Of a stretch of DNA of 54,337 nt, positions 9,049 through 18,900 are shown piece after piece (position 1 is the first letter of the stretch; every line of letters starts with the position of its first letter). Source of the stretch: Pirellulales bacterium (GTDB lineage Bacteria > Planctomycetota > Planctomycetia > Pirellulales > Thermoguttaceae); contig JAFGRD010000143.1 in the NCBI GenBank assembly GCA_016935315.1, positions 1-54,337 on the forward strand, written 5' to 3'. The position numbers and the translations under genes are program-made. The notes beneath the pieces are model-generated. The model was not told the origin of the DNA. It worked only from the letters and a program-made list of their open reading frames with translations, and did no database searches.

Positions 9049-9077
9049 TTGACATCGCCAGCGGCATATTGCAGAAT
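9049..9077 (+). promoter_or_regulatory. Promoter of the tail-collar gene
   Basis: A perfect TTGACA (9049-9054), a 17-nt spacer and CAGAAT (9072-9077) lie 57 nt before the ATG at 9134. It is the clearest signal in the 396-nt gap after 8737; the remainder of the gap shows no gene. Confidence 0.65.
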
Positions 9078-9133
9078 GGGCGAAGCTGCATTTCTGCGAC
9101 GACTGATCCAGTGATTACCCAGGGGGGGTTGGC

Positions 9134-10549
9134 ATGTATTTCAAAGTTACTTGTGCTTTGCTGCTCGTCGTGTGCTGCCTGCTGCCGACTGCCGCGCCCG
9201 CCGAGGTGATTACCGGCGTCGCCGGCGGTGGCCAGCCTCACACCAATATTCAGCCCTCCCTGGCGCTGAACCACATCATCGCGCTGCAGGGGATCTTTCC
9301 GTCGCGAGACAAGGACTGCAAAGGCGAGCCCTATCTCGGTGAGGTCAACATCTTCGCGGGCAATTTCGCGCCCCGCGGATGGGCCTTCTGCGAGGGGCAG
9401 TTGCTGCCGATTAATCAGAACCAGGCGCTATTTGCCCTGCTGGGAACCACGTACGGCGGCGACGGCCGGACGACGTTTGCCTTGCCCGATCTGCGCGGGC
9501 GGGCGGCCGTGCATCCGGGGACGGGACCGGGACTGTCCAGTTGGCAACTCGGGCAGAGAACGGGCGCCGATCAGTTCGCGTTGACCGAGGCTCAGATGCC
9601 GGCCCATGAACACACACTGCCGCAGCCGGGCAGCGCGACGGAACTTACCGGAGGCGGCCAGTCTCACGCCAATATCCAGCCGTCGCTGGGCTTGAACTAC
9701 ACGATCGCAATGGAGGGGATCTATCCCAGCAGGCCCAAAGACGACACGGAGTTCATTGCCGAGTTGGGCATGTTTGCCGGCAATTTCGCGCCTCGGGGCG
9801 AGGCCTTTCCCAACGGCCAATTGCTGCCCATTTCGCAGAACACGGCGTTGTTTTCTCTGTTGGGAACTACGTATGGCGGCGACGGCCGAACGACGTTCGG
9901 CTTGCCCGACCTGCGGGGGCGCACCGCAATTCACGCGGGCCAGGGACCAGGGCTCACCCTTCGGCTTCTCGGCCAGCGCGCCGGCGTCGAGGACGTCACG
10001 TTGACCGAGGCCCAACTTCCGGCCCACCGCCACACGCTGCCGCCGAGCAGCGACCTGACCGACGCGACCGGCGGCAGCCAGCCCCACACCAACATGCAGC
10101 CGTCGCTGGCCTTGAACTACATGATAGCATTGCAGGGGGTCTATCCCTCCAGAAACAAGGACGACAAGGGGGTCGAGCCGTTTATCGGCGAGATCAGTCT
10201 GTTTGCCGGCAATTTCGCGCCCCGCGGCTGGGCCCTCTGCGACGGCCAGTTGCTGCCCATCCCGCAGAACACGGCGTTGTTTTCGCTCTTGGGCACCACG
10301 TACGGCGGCGACGGCCGAACGACCTTCGGCTTGCCCGATCTGCGAGGGCGCGTTCCCGTCCACCCGGGGCAAGGCGTGGGGCTAGCGGAGACTTGGTTCC
10401 TCGGCGAGGAGGGCGGCGTTGAGAGCCTCAGTCTGACCGTCGCCCAAATGCCGGCCCACACGCACGTGGTCCCCGAGCCGTCGTCGCTGGCCCTGCTTGC
10501 CTCGGGGCTGCTGGCACTGGCGTGCATCATCCGGCGCCGCCGAGGTTAG
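9134..10549 (+). CDS. Secreted triple phage-tail-collar domain protein with PEP-CTERM anchor
   Basis: The protein has 471 aa and begins with a signal peptide (MYFKVTCALLLVVCCLLPTA) after a G-rich ribosome site. It then holds three tandem copies of about 145 aa (about residues 25-170, 171-318 and 319-460). Each contains IQPSLALN..IALQGI(Y/F)PSR, FAGNFAPRGWA, GQLLPI.QN.ALF.LLGTTYGGDGRTTF, LPDLRGR and a final MPAHEHTLP-type motif. This is the signature of the phage tail collar domain (microcystin-dependent-protein family). The C-terminus VVPEPSSLALL...RRRRG is a PEP-CTERM sorting signal: PEP motif, hydrophobic helix, arginine cluster. It would be exported, processed by an exosortase-like system and displayed at the cell surface or in the matrix. 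The role of collar domains outside phage tails is not established. Confidence 0.93.
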   Translation: MYFKVTCALLLVVCCLLPTAAPAEVITGVAGGGQPHTNIQPSLALNHIIALQGIFPSRDKDCKGEPYLGEVNIFAGNFAPRGWAFCEGQLLPINQNQALFALLGTTYGGDGRTTFALPDLRGRAAVHPGTGPGLSSWQLGQRTGADQFALTEAQMPAHEHTLPQPGSATELTGGGQSHANIQPSLGLNYTIAMEGIYPSRPKDDTEFIAELGMFAGNFAPRGEAFPNGQLLPISQNTALFSLLGTTYGGDGRTTFGLPDLRGRTAIHAGQGPGLTLRLLGQRAGVEDVTLTEAQLPAHRHTLPPSSDLTDATGGSQPHTNMQPSLALNYMIALQGVYPSRNKDDKGVEPFIGEISLFAGNFAPRGWALCDGQLLPIPQNTALFSLLGTTYGGDGRTTFGLPDLRGRVPVHPGQGVGLAETWFLGEEGGVESLSLTVAQMPAHTHVVPEPSSLALLASGLLALACIIRRRRG

Positions 10550-10629
10550 GCAGGACGCGTGTCTGCTTCCGCTGCCGGGCGTTACGGACAGAATCGCACG
10601 TGCATTCGACGGCGAATCCTCGCCCGCGC

Positions 10630-12039
10630 CTACCATCCGGGATCCGGCCGCACGGTCGCCTTCAGCCCGACGGGGCCGACGATGTAGATCGGGCTCTCGC
10701 CCAGGGGGACCGGCAGGCTGCGGGTCCGCACCGGATCGGTGGGCACACGGCGGCGCGTGCCGAAGACGTCGTAGAACGTCATCTCCTTCTCGTTGTTGAC
10801 GCGCACGTAGGCATAGGGCTTGTTGGCCCAGGCCACGATCAGATCTTGCCGGCTCTGCCGGTCCGTGAAGACGACGGCGTAGACCTCGGGGCCGAAGGCG
10901 TCGTTGCGCAGCCACTGCTTCTCCTCCAGCATCCGCGTCATCCATGCGAAGGCGTAATAGCCGTACTTCGGCGACAGATCGTCGCGCATCAGGCCGACCA
11001 TGTCCGCCTGGTCGAACTGCCGGCTGCCCGTGTCCTTCAGGGTCCACCAGAAGACCTTCTCGATGCGCCCCGAGGCGATGGCCAACAGGTAGAATCGCAC
11101 GGCCAAGTCGGCCTGTCGCAATTCGGAGGTGCCGTAGGGATGGATGTGCGAATTCCAGCAGATCTCGGTGATCCAGATCGGTTTCGGCGGACCGAACCTC
11201 TCCATGGTCTTGACCAACTCTTCCGTCTGTTCAAGGAAGCTTTTGCGGACCATGGGGTAATCGGGCTTCAGGTCGTGCCGGTGCCAACTCTTGACGTACT
11301 GGTCCAGTTCCCACCAGTCGAATCGCTCCTCCGGAGCAGACGGCGGGCGGTAAGGGTGGAAGCAGACCACATCGAAGCAGTCGGGCGGGACCGCCCCGAG
11401 AACCTCCTCGGCCCAAAGCAGGTCGCAGAAGGCCATGTTCAGCCCGAGCACTTTGGCCTCGGGACTCGACTCGTGAATCGCCTTGCCGGCGGCCGTCAGC
11501 AGACGCGCGTATTGCTCCGGCGTCCCCTGCCAGAAACCCCCGTTCGGCTCGTTCCAGATCTGCCAGTGATCGATCCGGCCCCGGTACCGTTTCGCCGCTT
11601 CCCGCGCAAAGGTGGCATAGGCTTCCACGCCCTGCGGCGTGCGCGGATCGTGAAACTCCGGTGCGTAGGCGAGGTCGCCGAACAGCAGAATGCCGTGTCG
11701 GCGAGCGGCGTCCACCAGCCCATCGTACGGCGCCCAATCGTAGACGCCCGGCTGGCGCTCGATCCGTCGCCAGGTGAAATCCTGCCGGCCCCATTTGATG
11801 CCCGCTTGCTGCATGGCTTCCAGGCGACGCTCCAGATCCGGGGCATCCGGCCGCAAGGCCATGTTGATCCCGAACGGGGAGTCGGGCAGCAGGTCGCCGG
11901 CGAAGCGATGTTCCGGCAGATCGACGTGAAAGCGGTTCTCGGCCATTGGCGGCTCGGCCGCGCCCGCCACGGAGCACGCCAGAATCACGGAGCACGCCAG
12001 AATGACGACCGGCCCCACCACATGCAATTGGAAGTTCAC
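10630..12039 (-). CDS. Secreted GH39-like (clan GH-A) glycoside hydrolase
   Basis: The protein has 469 aa from the GTG at 12039, chosen because GGAAGG lies 7 nt upstream; a TTG at 12057 is the alternative. A signal peptide is followed by a TIM barrel. FGINMALRPDAPDLERRL and the barrel strand IKWGRQDFTWRRIE match GH39-type or related xylosidase/glycosidase sequences. The likely acid/base is E164 in WQIWNEPN and the likely nucleophile is E292 in WITEICWNS. The last 100 residues look like a small beta domain. It acts outside the cytoplasm on an unknown glycoside. A perfect 18-bp tandem duplication lies inside the signal peptide. The gene diverges from the GH99-like gene, with a palindromic repeat in between. 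Confidence 0.82.
   Translation of the reverse strand: MNFQLHVVGPVVILACSVILACSVAGAAEPPMAENRFHVDLPEHRFAGDLLPDSPFGINMALRPDAPDLERRLEAMQQAGIKWGRQDFTWRRIERQPGVYDWAPYDGLVDAARRHGILLFGDLAYAPEFHDPRTPQGVEAYATFAREAAKRYRGRIDHWQIWNEPNGGFWQGTPEQYARLLTAAGKAIHESSPEAKVLGLNMAFCDLLWAEEVLGAVPPDCFDVVCFHPYRPPSAPEERFDWWELDQYVKSWHRHDLKPDYPMVRKSFLEQTEELVKTMERFGPPKPIWITEICWNSHIHPYGTSELRQADLAVRFYLLAIASGRIEKVFWWTLKDTGSRQFDQADMVGLMRDDLSPKYGYYAFAWMTRMLEEKQWLRNDAFGPEVYAVVFTDRQSRQDLIVAWANKPYAYVRVNNEKEMTFYDVFGTRRRVPTDPVRTRSLPVPLGESPIYIVGPVGLKATVRPDPGW
11968..12003. repeat. Perfect 18-bp tandem duplication in a signal-peptide coding region
   Basis: CACGGAGCACGCCAGAAT occurs twice back to back. It adds six residues in frame, giving VILACSVILACSV in the hydrophobic core of the signal peptide of the GH39-like enzyme. 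Confidence 0.95.
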
Positions 12040-12247
12040 TTGGGCACCTTCCCGCAATCATGAGCCCCACAACCAGAAGCACTGTCCGCAGGCCCGACCG
12101 GCGCCGGGCCCGTTCGATTCTAACCGGTCTCCCGCGGGATGGCGAGTCAACCGGGATTCCCCGGGCGGTCCCCGGCCAGCCGGATCGTCGACGGCCCGGG
12201 GTCGCCGTGGTAGGATGGTCCCGTGACGCGGGGTCGAAGTAACACCG

Positions 12248-12348
12248 ATTGATGTTTGGATTGTGAATGATCCAGGCCGACCAACGGGAGGCCGGACAAG
12301 TCGGGCTCCCGTTGGTCGCCCTCGCGCATCGAGTGTGCAAGCGTCAAC
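12248..12348. repeat. 101-nt imperfect palindromic repeat, copy 3 (complete)
   Basis: Same length and layout as the copy at 5325-5425, with loop GGACAAGTC. The central stem GACCAACGGGAG/CTCCCGTTGGTC is intact, but part of the outer stem has decayed (GTGAATG opposite CATCGAG). It occupies the 357-nt region between two divergent secreted-enzyme genes; the rest of that region shows no gene. Confidence 0.9.
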
Positions 12349-12396
12349 AGGACTCGCAAGGCATTGGCAGAAACGCATTGACCGGAGGGCACAACC

Positions 12397-13500
12397 ATGC
12401 GTGCGACATTGTGGATACGGGGGCTGGTTGCGGCCGCGATGGTCGGTCTTGCGGGCACCGCGCGGGCCGAAGGCAAAGCTGTGCAGGGAGCCGCCGAGAA
12501 CGGCAAGCCGTTGGTCACCGTCGGCGCGTATTACTTCGACGGCTGGGCGGGCGCGAGCCAGCGGCGAGGCGACCCGGACGAGCCGTGGGCCGACACGGCG
12601 CCGACGCATCTGACCCGCCGGATGCTCGAAGAGTTTCCCCAGCGCAAGCCGCTCTGGGGCTGGCGCGACGACTCGCTGAAGATCATGGAACGTCAGATCG
12701 ATTTGGCGGCCGATCACGGCATCGCGTTCTTCGCCTTCTGTTGGTATTTCCACCCCACCAAAGCGGAGATCGAGCAGGATCCCAAACACACCGGCCTGAA
12801 GCTCTTCTTGCAGGCCCGCAACCGCCACCGCATGCGATTCTGTCTGTTGGTGGCAAATCATCAAGGCTTCCTGCTCGATGGAGCCCAAGACTGGCAGCAG
12901 GCGGCCGAGCACTGGATGCCCTACTTCACGCACAAGCAGCACATGGCCGTCGGTGGCCGGCCGCTGGTGATCATCTTCAATCCGCAAAACGGCAGCCAGC
13001 AGGGTTTCGAGTTGCTCCAGGCCGCGGCTCGGAAGGCCGGTCTGCCGGGGTTGACCATCGCGGCCTGCGGTGGCGGCGATCCGGCGGCCGGCTACACGCA
13101 CACGACGCACTACAACATCGTTCCCGGCTACGCGGGCGGATCGCAAGCCCGCAAGTACGCCGAGTTGGTCGAGGCCCACACGCGGGCGTGGCGCGGCAGC
13201 CGGCGGCAGCCCTGCATCCCCGAGGTCACGGCCGGCTGGGACAAGCGCCCCTGGGAGGGCCCGGCCGGGCTTGGCCAACCGCCCGGCTCGTACTATCCGG
13301 ATCGCAGCCCGGAGCAGTTCGCCGGCTTTCTGCGGGCGGCCGTCGACTGGATGGACCGGCATCCCGAGCAGACCACCGACGAGCGCGTCGTGCTGATCTA
13401 CGCCTGGAACGAGTACGGCGAAGGCGGATACCTTGCGCCGACCCGCGGTGACCCGGACGGGCAGTATCTGAAGGCGATTCGGTCGGTCGTTGCGCCTTGA
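12397..13500 (+). CDS. Secreted GH99-like / WbsX-family protein
   Basis: The protein has 367 aa, with CGGAGGG before the ATG and a signal peptide ending near ARA. The sequence PLVTVGAYYFDGWAG, AFFAFCWYFHP, the GYAGGSQARKYAEL stretch and the terminal IYAWNEYGEGGYLAPT are characteristic of the GH99-like/WbsX family. That family is annotated both as endo-mannosidase-like hydrolase and as glycosyltransferase WbsX. The signal peptide favours a secreted hydrolase here. It is followed after 51 bp by the beta-helix protein on the same strand, so the two are probably co-transcribed. Confidence 0.85.
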   Translation: MRATLWIRGLVAAAMVGLAGTARAEGKAVQGAAENGKPLVTVGAYYFDGWAGASQRRGDPDEPWADTAPTHLTRRMLEEFPQRKPLWGWRDDSLKIMERQIDLAADHGIAFFAFCWYFHPTKAEIEQDPKHTGLKLFLQARNRHRMRFCLLVANHQGFLLDGAQDWQQAAEHWMPYFTHKQHMAVGGRPLVIIFNPQNGSQQGFELLQAAARKAGLPGLTIAACGGGDPAAGYTHTTHYNIVPGYAGGSQARKYAELVEAHTRAWRGSRRQPCIPEVTAGWDKRPWEGPAGLGQPPGSYYPDRSPEQFAGFLRAAVDWMDRHPEQTTDERVVLIYAWNEYGEGGYLAPTRGDPDGQYLKAIRSVVAP

Positions 13501-13551
13501 TCCCCGCCCGGGGGCCGAAGATTCCCGGAAAGCAACCGAAGGAGCCACTCG

Positions 13552-15903
13552 ATGCGTTTTCCCTTGCCTATTGTCAGTCGACGGGTCTCTCTTGCCGTCT
13601 TGGTGACGGCCATCTTATCCTCATCAATGCCGGGCGCCGGCGCGGCGTCCGAGGAGTTCGCCGGCCCGTTTGCCAGTTGGCGCGACTTGCGACGCGACTA
13701 CGGCGCCGTCGGCGACGGCAAGGCCGACGACACGGCGGCGTTGCAGCGGGCGATGGACGAACTGGTCAAGCATGAGAAGGCCTGCGTGCTCTATGTCCCG
13801 GCCGGAACCTATCGAATTACCGCGACGGTGAGCACGGTCCGCGAGGCCCATACCGATTGCCAGGGCGTGTCGATTGTGGGCGAAGACCCCGCGCGGACGG
13901 TGCTTCGCTGGGACGGGCCCGAGGGCGGCACGATGCTCGGGTGGGACGCCTGGTACTCGAAGATCTCGCGACTGACGCTCGACGGCTCACGCCGCGCCGC
14001 GGCGGGGCTCGTCTATGGGCCCGCGTTCTCGACGTACAACGAAACCAGCGATCTCGTCTTCCGCGACTGCCAGTCTGGGCTGGTCTTCGGCGGGCCGGAG
14101 ACCCAGGGGCAGGCGGAAAACGAAGTGTTGCGCTGCCGCTTCCTGCGCTGCGAAACCGGGATCCAAACGGTCAACTTCAATTCGATGGACATCTGGGTCT
14201 GGTACTGCCGGTTCGAGGATTGCGGTCGCGGTATCTACAACGTGATGGGAAACTGGCACGCCTGGCACAATCTGTTTCTGCGCTCGGCGACGTGCGATCT
14301 GGGGACGCAGAACCTGATGGCCTTTTCGGTGGTCGGCAATACCAGCGCCGGCTCGCGGTGCTTCTTCGACTTCCGCTCCGGCCATAGCTGGGGCTCGCCG
14401 GTGAGCCTGACCGGCAACCGCGTGCTGGACCCAACCGGCGACTGGGGCGTGCTGCTGGACAACGCCGGGCCGTATCTGGTGGTGGACAACGTGTTTCGCC
14501 TGGCCGGCAAGGCCCGCGGCGTGCGAATGACCTGGGCGGACCAGACGCTGGTGGGCAATACCTACACGAAGGACGACGCGGTCCAACAGCGAGGCCGCTT
14601 CCGGCGGATCGCCGAGCGGGTCGTTTCCGCGGACGAGATCCCGGATGCGCTGCCCTCGCTCCCACCCGCTCCACCGCAGCGGCAGCGCACGGTTCTCGAA
14701 GTGCCCGCCGGCTCGGACTCCCATCGCATCCAGCAGGCCATCGACGAGGCGGCTAAGGCCCCGGGCGAGCGACGGGTGGTCCATCTGCCAATGGGCGAGT
14801 ACCGGATCGATCGGACGCTGGTGATCCCGCGGGACTGCGATCTGCAACTGGTCGGCGACGGCGCCGGTGAAACGGCCACGCGGCTAAGTTGGGCGGGCCC
14901 GGCCGACGGCGTCGTGCTGAGGCTCAGCGGGCCGAGCCGGGCGACGCTGCGCGATTTCTACGTACATGCTCCCAACGCCCGAGGCGTGGTCGTCGAGAAC
15001 GCCGACCAGCCGGGCGGTCGGATCTTCGCCGACCAGCTCAACGTCAACGGGCCGCGGGACCGGCAGAGCGGTCGCACGGCGGCGCTGCGCATCGCCGGGC
15101 TCGATCGGACCGACGTTCTGCTGCGGGCGCTGCAAGGCAGCGGTAACGCTGGGGCCTGGGTCGAAGTGCTCGGCGGGCCCGCGGCGGCTGATGCGGAGGG
15201 CCAGGTCTCCGTCTTCACCGGCGCGACCGGCTCGGCGGCAGGCCAGTACGACGTCCGCCGCGGCGGACGGCTGGTGGTGCGCGGCGTCTACCACGAGCGG
15301 AGCTCCGACTCGCTGACGGGGCTGCACTTGCGGGGCGAAGGCACGCTGAGCATCGATGCCACGCGTTTCTCTTACGCGACGTCGGCCGAATCGCCCACCG
15401 TGGCGGCCGACGATTTCCGCGGGTTGTTCACCCTGGCCACTTGCATGCTCTTGCCCGTCGAAACCCGCCAGACCTGCCGTTTCGAGATCCGTGGCGACGG
15501 CAGCCGTGCGAGCGTGCTGGCGCTGAACAACCAGTTCTGGGTCCACGAGCCGGGCACCACGTCGGAGACGGTCTGGCTGAACAAGGCGACCCCGCCCGCC
15601 CGCGGCGGGCTGCTGGGGTGCAACATCAACACCAGCAACAAGGAGGCCGCCCCCAAAGGCTTCGAGTTCCTGGCCAATGTGGGCGACACGACCGATCCGG
15701 CCCGCCTGCCGTTCGGCTCCGGCCCGTTGGCCGACCGCGGCGGTGTGGACGACGCGACGATCCTTCGCCATCTCGCGCCGCTGCGCGCCGCCCGCGTCTG
15801 GCTGCCCGCGGAGACCAAGGCAGGGCTCACGGATGTCCGGATCCACCGCCTGATGGTCAGCGGCGGGCGCGACGCGGCGGTGGAGTTTCGCGGCGAGCCC
15901 TGA
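13552..15903 (+). CDS. Secreted pectate-lyase-superfamily right-handed beta-helix protein
   Basis: The protein has 783 aa. GAAGGAG lies 8 nt before the ATG, and a signal peptide ends near AGAAS. After it, residues about 45-85 carry the entry motif of the Pectate_lyase_3 superfamily (DYGAVGDGKADDTAALQRAM ... LYVPAGTYRI), followed by many short beta-helix turns. A second such motif occurs near residue 385 (IQQAIDEAAK...VHLPMGEYRI), so the protein is a tandem of two beta-helix domains. Such proteins bind or cleave acidic polysaccharides; lyase or GH28/GH55-like hydrolase activity cannot be told from the sequence. It is probably in an operon with the GH99-like gene. Confidence 0.85.
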   Translation: MRFPLPIVSRRVSLAVLVTAILSSSMPGAGAASEEFAGPFASWRDLRRDYGAVGDGKADDTAALQRAMDELVKHEKACVLYVPAGTYRITATVSTVREAHTDCQGVSIVGEDPARTVLRWDGPEGGTMLGWDAWYSKISRLTLDGSRRAAAGLVYGPAFSTYNETSDLVFRDCQSGLVFGGPETQGQAENEVLRCRFLRCETGIQTVNFNSMDIWVWYCRFEDCGRGIYNVMGNWHAWHNLFLRSATCDLGTQNLMAFSVVGNTSAGSRCFFDFRSGHSWGSPVSLTGNRVLDPTGDWGVLLDNAGPYLVVDNVFRLAGKARGVRMTWADQTLVGNTYTKDDAVQQRGRFRRIAERVVSADEIPDALPSLPPAPPQRQRTVLEVPAGSDSHRIQQAIDEAAKAPGERRVVHLPMGEYRIDRTLVIPRDCDLQLVGDGAGETATRLSWAGPADGVVLRLSGPSRATLRDFYVHAPNARGVVVENADQPGGRIFADQLNVNGPRDRQSGRTAALRIAGLDRTDVLLRALQGSGNAGAWVEVLGGPAAADAEGQVSVFTGATGSAAGQYDVRRGGRLVVRGVYHERSSDSLTGLHLRGEGTLSIDATRFSYATSAESPTVAADDFRGLFTLATCMLLPVETRQTCRFEIRGDGSRASVLALNNQFWVHEPGTTSETVWLNKATPPARGGLLGCNINTSNKEAAPKGFEFLANVGDTTDPARLPFGSGPLADRGGVDDATILRHLAPLRAARVWLPAETKAGLTDVRIHRLMVSGGRDAAVEFRGEP

Positions 15904-15908
15904 CACTT

Positions 15909-15952
15909 GGGGACTGTTGCGATTCTCGCGCAGCGAAAATGGGACTGTCCCC
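15909..15952. terminator. Putative bidirectional terminator-like hairpin between convergent genes
   Basis: GGGGAC (15909-15914) pairs with GTCCCC (15947-15952), and GGGACTGTCCC inside is itself self-complementary. It sits between two converging genes. There is no clear T-tract. Confidence 0.35.
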
Positions 15953-15971
15953 CTCGTTCGCGCCACGCCGG

Positions 15972-18900
15972 CTATCCGAGCAGCATTCCGGCGTAGCCGA
16001 CCACGCGGCTGGTGTCGCCGCTGGCATCGGCGCTGGTGGCGTAGCCGACCGACTCGCAGCGGTTCAGGCCCTCCAGCCGCCGCAGCGTTTCCATGACGAT
16101 TACCGCCGGCATCACGCCGCACATGCTGATGCCGTGGTCGCGGACCGTCTCGTAGAGCTGCTCCGGGTCGAGGCTTTCGATCGCCTCCAGGGCCATGCGG
16201 TCGAGCCGCCGGGTTTCCTGATCGCCGGCGAAGTGGTTCATGTCGCTGGAGATGACCAGCAGCGGCCGCGGCCGCAGATCGCGGAGCAACTCGGCCATCT
16301 GCTCGGCAAAACGCCGCAGCCCGGCCAACTGGCCCCCGCCGACGGTGATGCCCACCACGCGGGCTTGGGGCGCCAGCCGGGCCAGGATCGGCAAATGGAC
16401 TTCGATGGCGTGCTCCTGGCGATGGGCGGCCGCGTCGAGCTCCAGGCCGGTCACGGCGCCGGCGAGCCGTTGGGCCAACTCGGGATCGGAGGGCACGCTG
16501 CGGCCCGGCAGGTCCCAGGTGCCGTGCGGGGCCACGGCCCACTCGCTGCCACCGGGGCGGTGCTTCGGGCAGAGGACGATCACCTGCTCGGGAATCTCCA
16601 CACGGCTGAACACCTCGGCCGCCAGCCGGCCCGAGTATTGCCAGCCCGCGTGGGGCACCATCACCGCCGGCCACGGCTCCGGTTGGGGTTTTTCCTTTGG
16701 CAACATAGCGTCCAGCTCGTGGTCGATCTGTTGCGCAGTTGCGGGATAGAAGGCCCCGGCGACCGCAGTCGGGCGAACCTCCGGTCCTGCCTGGGGACGC
16801 GGCACGTGGGCGATCGCCACCCGCGGATCGGTCGAAATCGCCGCCAGGCTGATCACGCTGGCCCGGGCCGGGTCGGTGAAGCCGCCGCGTTGCAGCGCTT
16901 CGTCAAACAGCGCCTGGGGCGTCTTCTGCGGATCGAAGACCCAGGCCGATCGCGAGGCGTCGATCACCAGCACGGCGCGGCGCCGCGGGTCGATGCCTTG
17001 AAGCTCCGGCTGGGCCGCCGTGCCGTGCATAGCCGGGTCTCGCAAGACGGTCAGGCCGAACGGCAGCGAAGCGGTCTCGGTTGGGTGCATGTGGCGTGCG
17101 CGCAGGGCCCGAGCGGCCGCCTCGGTCAGGCCGAACAACGTCGTCTGCAATGGGATTTCCGGGCGGACCGAAAGCCGGCTCACCTCGATCCGTTGGGGGC
17201 TCTGCGGCTGGCCAACGGTGACGGCCAGCCCGGCGATGCCGCCGTCGTAGCCACCCGGCAAGTAGAAGCTGGGCGTGGCCCCCTGGACCAGGGCGATCAC
17301 GTTGCGGCGCGAGAAGTCGGCCAGCGCGGCCACCTCGTCCGGCGTGGGCCTCAAGGCAGCAGCCTCCAGGGGTGTCTCCTCGCCGGCGACCGTGCCGAGC
17401 TTTCCGCGAACCGCGTAGCCCTCGAACGTCCAGAGCGAGGTGTCGTCCTCTCGCCAGGCGTCGGGCGGCAAGCCGGCCTTCAGACAGACCTGCTTGAGGA
17501 AACCCTTCGCGTCGAGATCGTGATCGACCGCCACGCCCGGCAGCAACAGTCCCCGCGAGGCGCCCCGGGCGATTTGCAGACCGTGCTTGCCGATGGTTAC
17601 CGCCTGGACCCGATCTTCGCCGCGGGCGGTTACCAGCTGCAGGCCCCAGAGCAGCCAGACTTCCATGTCGAGGTGGGCCAATTCGCTGGCCGAGATGGGC
17701 GGAAAACGGGGATCGTCCGTGGCCGTGCGAAAGGCTGCCCGGTCCAGGGCTTCCGATAGCGGGACCGACTCGCCCATGAAGCCGCAACAACTCCGCAACT
17801 GGCCGCCGCGTTTCAGGCTGACGAACGCACCGTAGACGGGCGTCTCAGCGATCTCGGCGAGCAACGATTCCATCGATTCGGGCGTCTGCGCATGCACGGC
17901 TGCCGCCACGCGCCGGCCGGCCGCCTGGAAGATCGACGACTCCTGCTGCTCGGTCAGCTCGGGCCGCTGGGTCGCACCGGCACCGACCGGGGACGGTCTG
18001 GAGAGGCTTTCCATCTTGGTGTTCTCCTTGGCAAGAGGCGTCGGATTGTTGGGCCGGGCGTAGGTGTCGATCCTCACCGGCAGCCGCCGTCCACCCCAAT
18101 GGCCGGGCCCGTCGTCGAAGCGTCCGGCGATCGGGGCCTGGCAATGCCGGCAGCGGCCCGCCACCACGTCGTACACCCCCAGCACGTACCCGTCGCGCCC
18201 GATGACCACCCGACCGCACTCGGGGCAGCTCGTGCTCTGATGCATGCGGTCGCTGACGTTGCCCGTGTAAACGTAACGCAAGCCGGCGCGTCGGGCAATC
18301 TCGTGGGCCGCGGTCAGCGTTTGCACCGGCGTGCGGGGTCGGTCGGTCAGCTTGAAATCGGGATGGAACGCCGAGAAGTGCAACGGCACGTCGGGTCCCA
18401 GCTCCTCGACGATCCAGCGGCACATCCGCTCGATTTCCTCCGGCGAATCATTCGCCCGGGGTATCACCAGATTGGTGATTTCCACCCATGTGTCGGACTG
18501 GTGGGCCAACCATCGCAGCGTATCGATCACCGGCTCGAGGTGTCCGCCCGTGTAGTCGCGATAGAACTCCTCGCTGAAGGCCTTCAGATCGACGTTGGCG
18601 GCGTCCATGTGCCGGTAGAAGGCCTCGCGGGCAGCCGGCTGCATGTAGCCGGAGGTGACGGCCACCGTCTTCACACCCTGACGATGGCACGCCCGGGCCG
18701 TGTCGATCGCGTACTCGGCCCAGATGATCGGATCGTTGTAGGTGAAGGCGACGCTGCGACAGCCAAGCTGGCGGGCGGCCGTGGCAATCGTCTCCGGATC
18801 GGCCAGCTCACAGGCGGCATCGACATCGTGGGAACGCGACATCGTCCAGTTCTGGCAGAACTTGCAGCCCAGATTGCAGCCGGCCGTGCCAAACGAAAGG

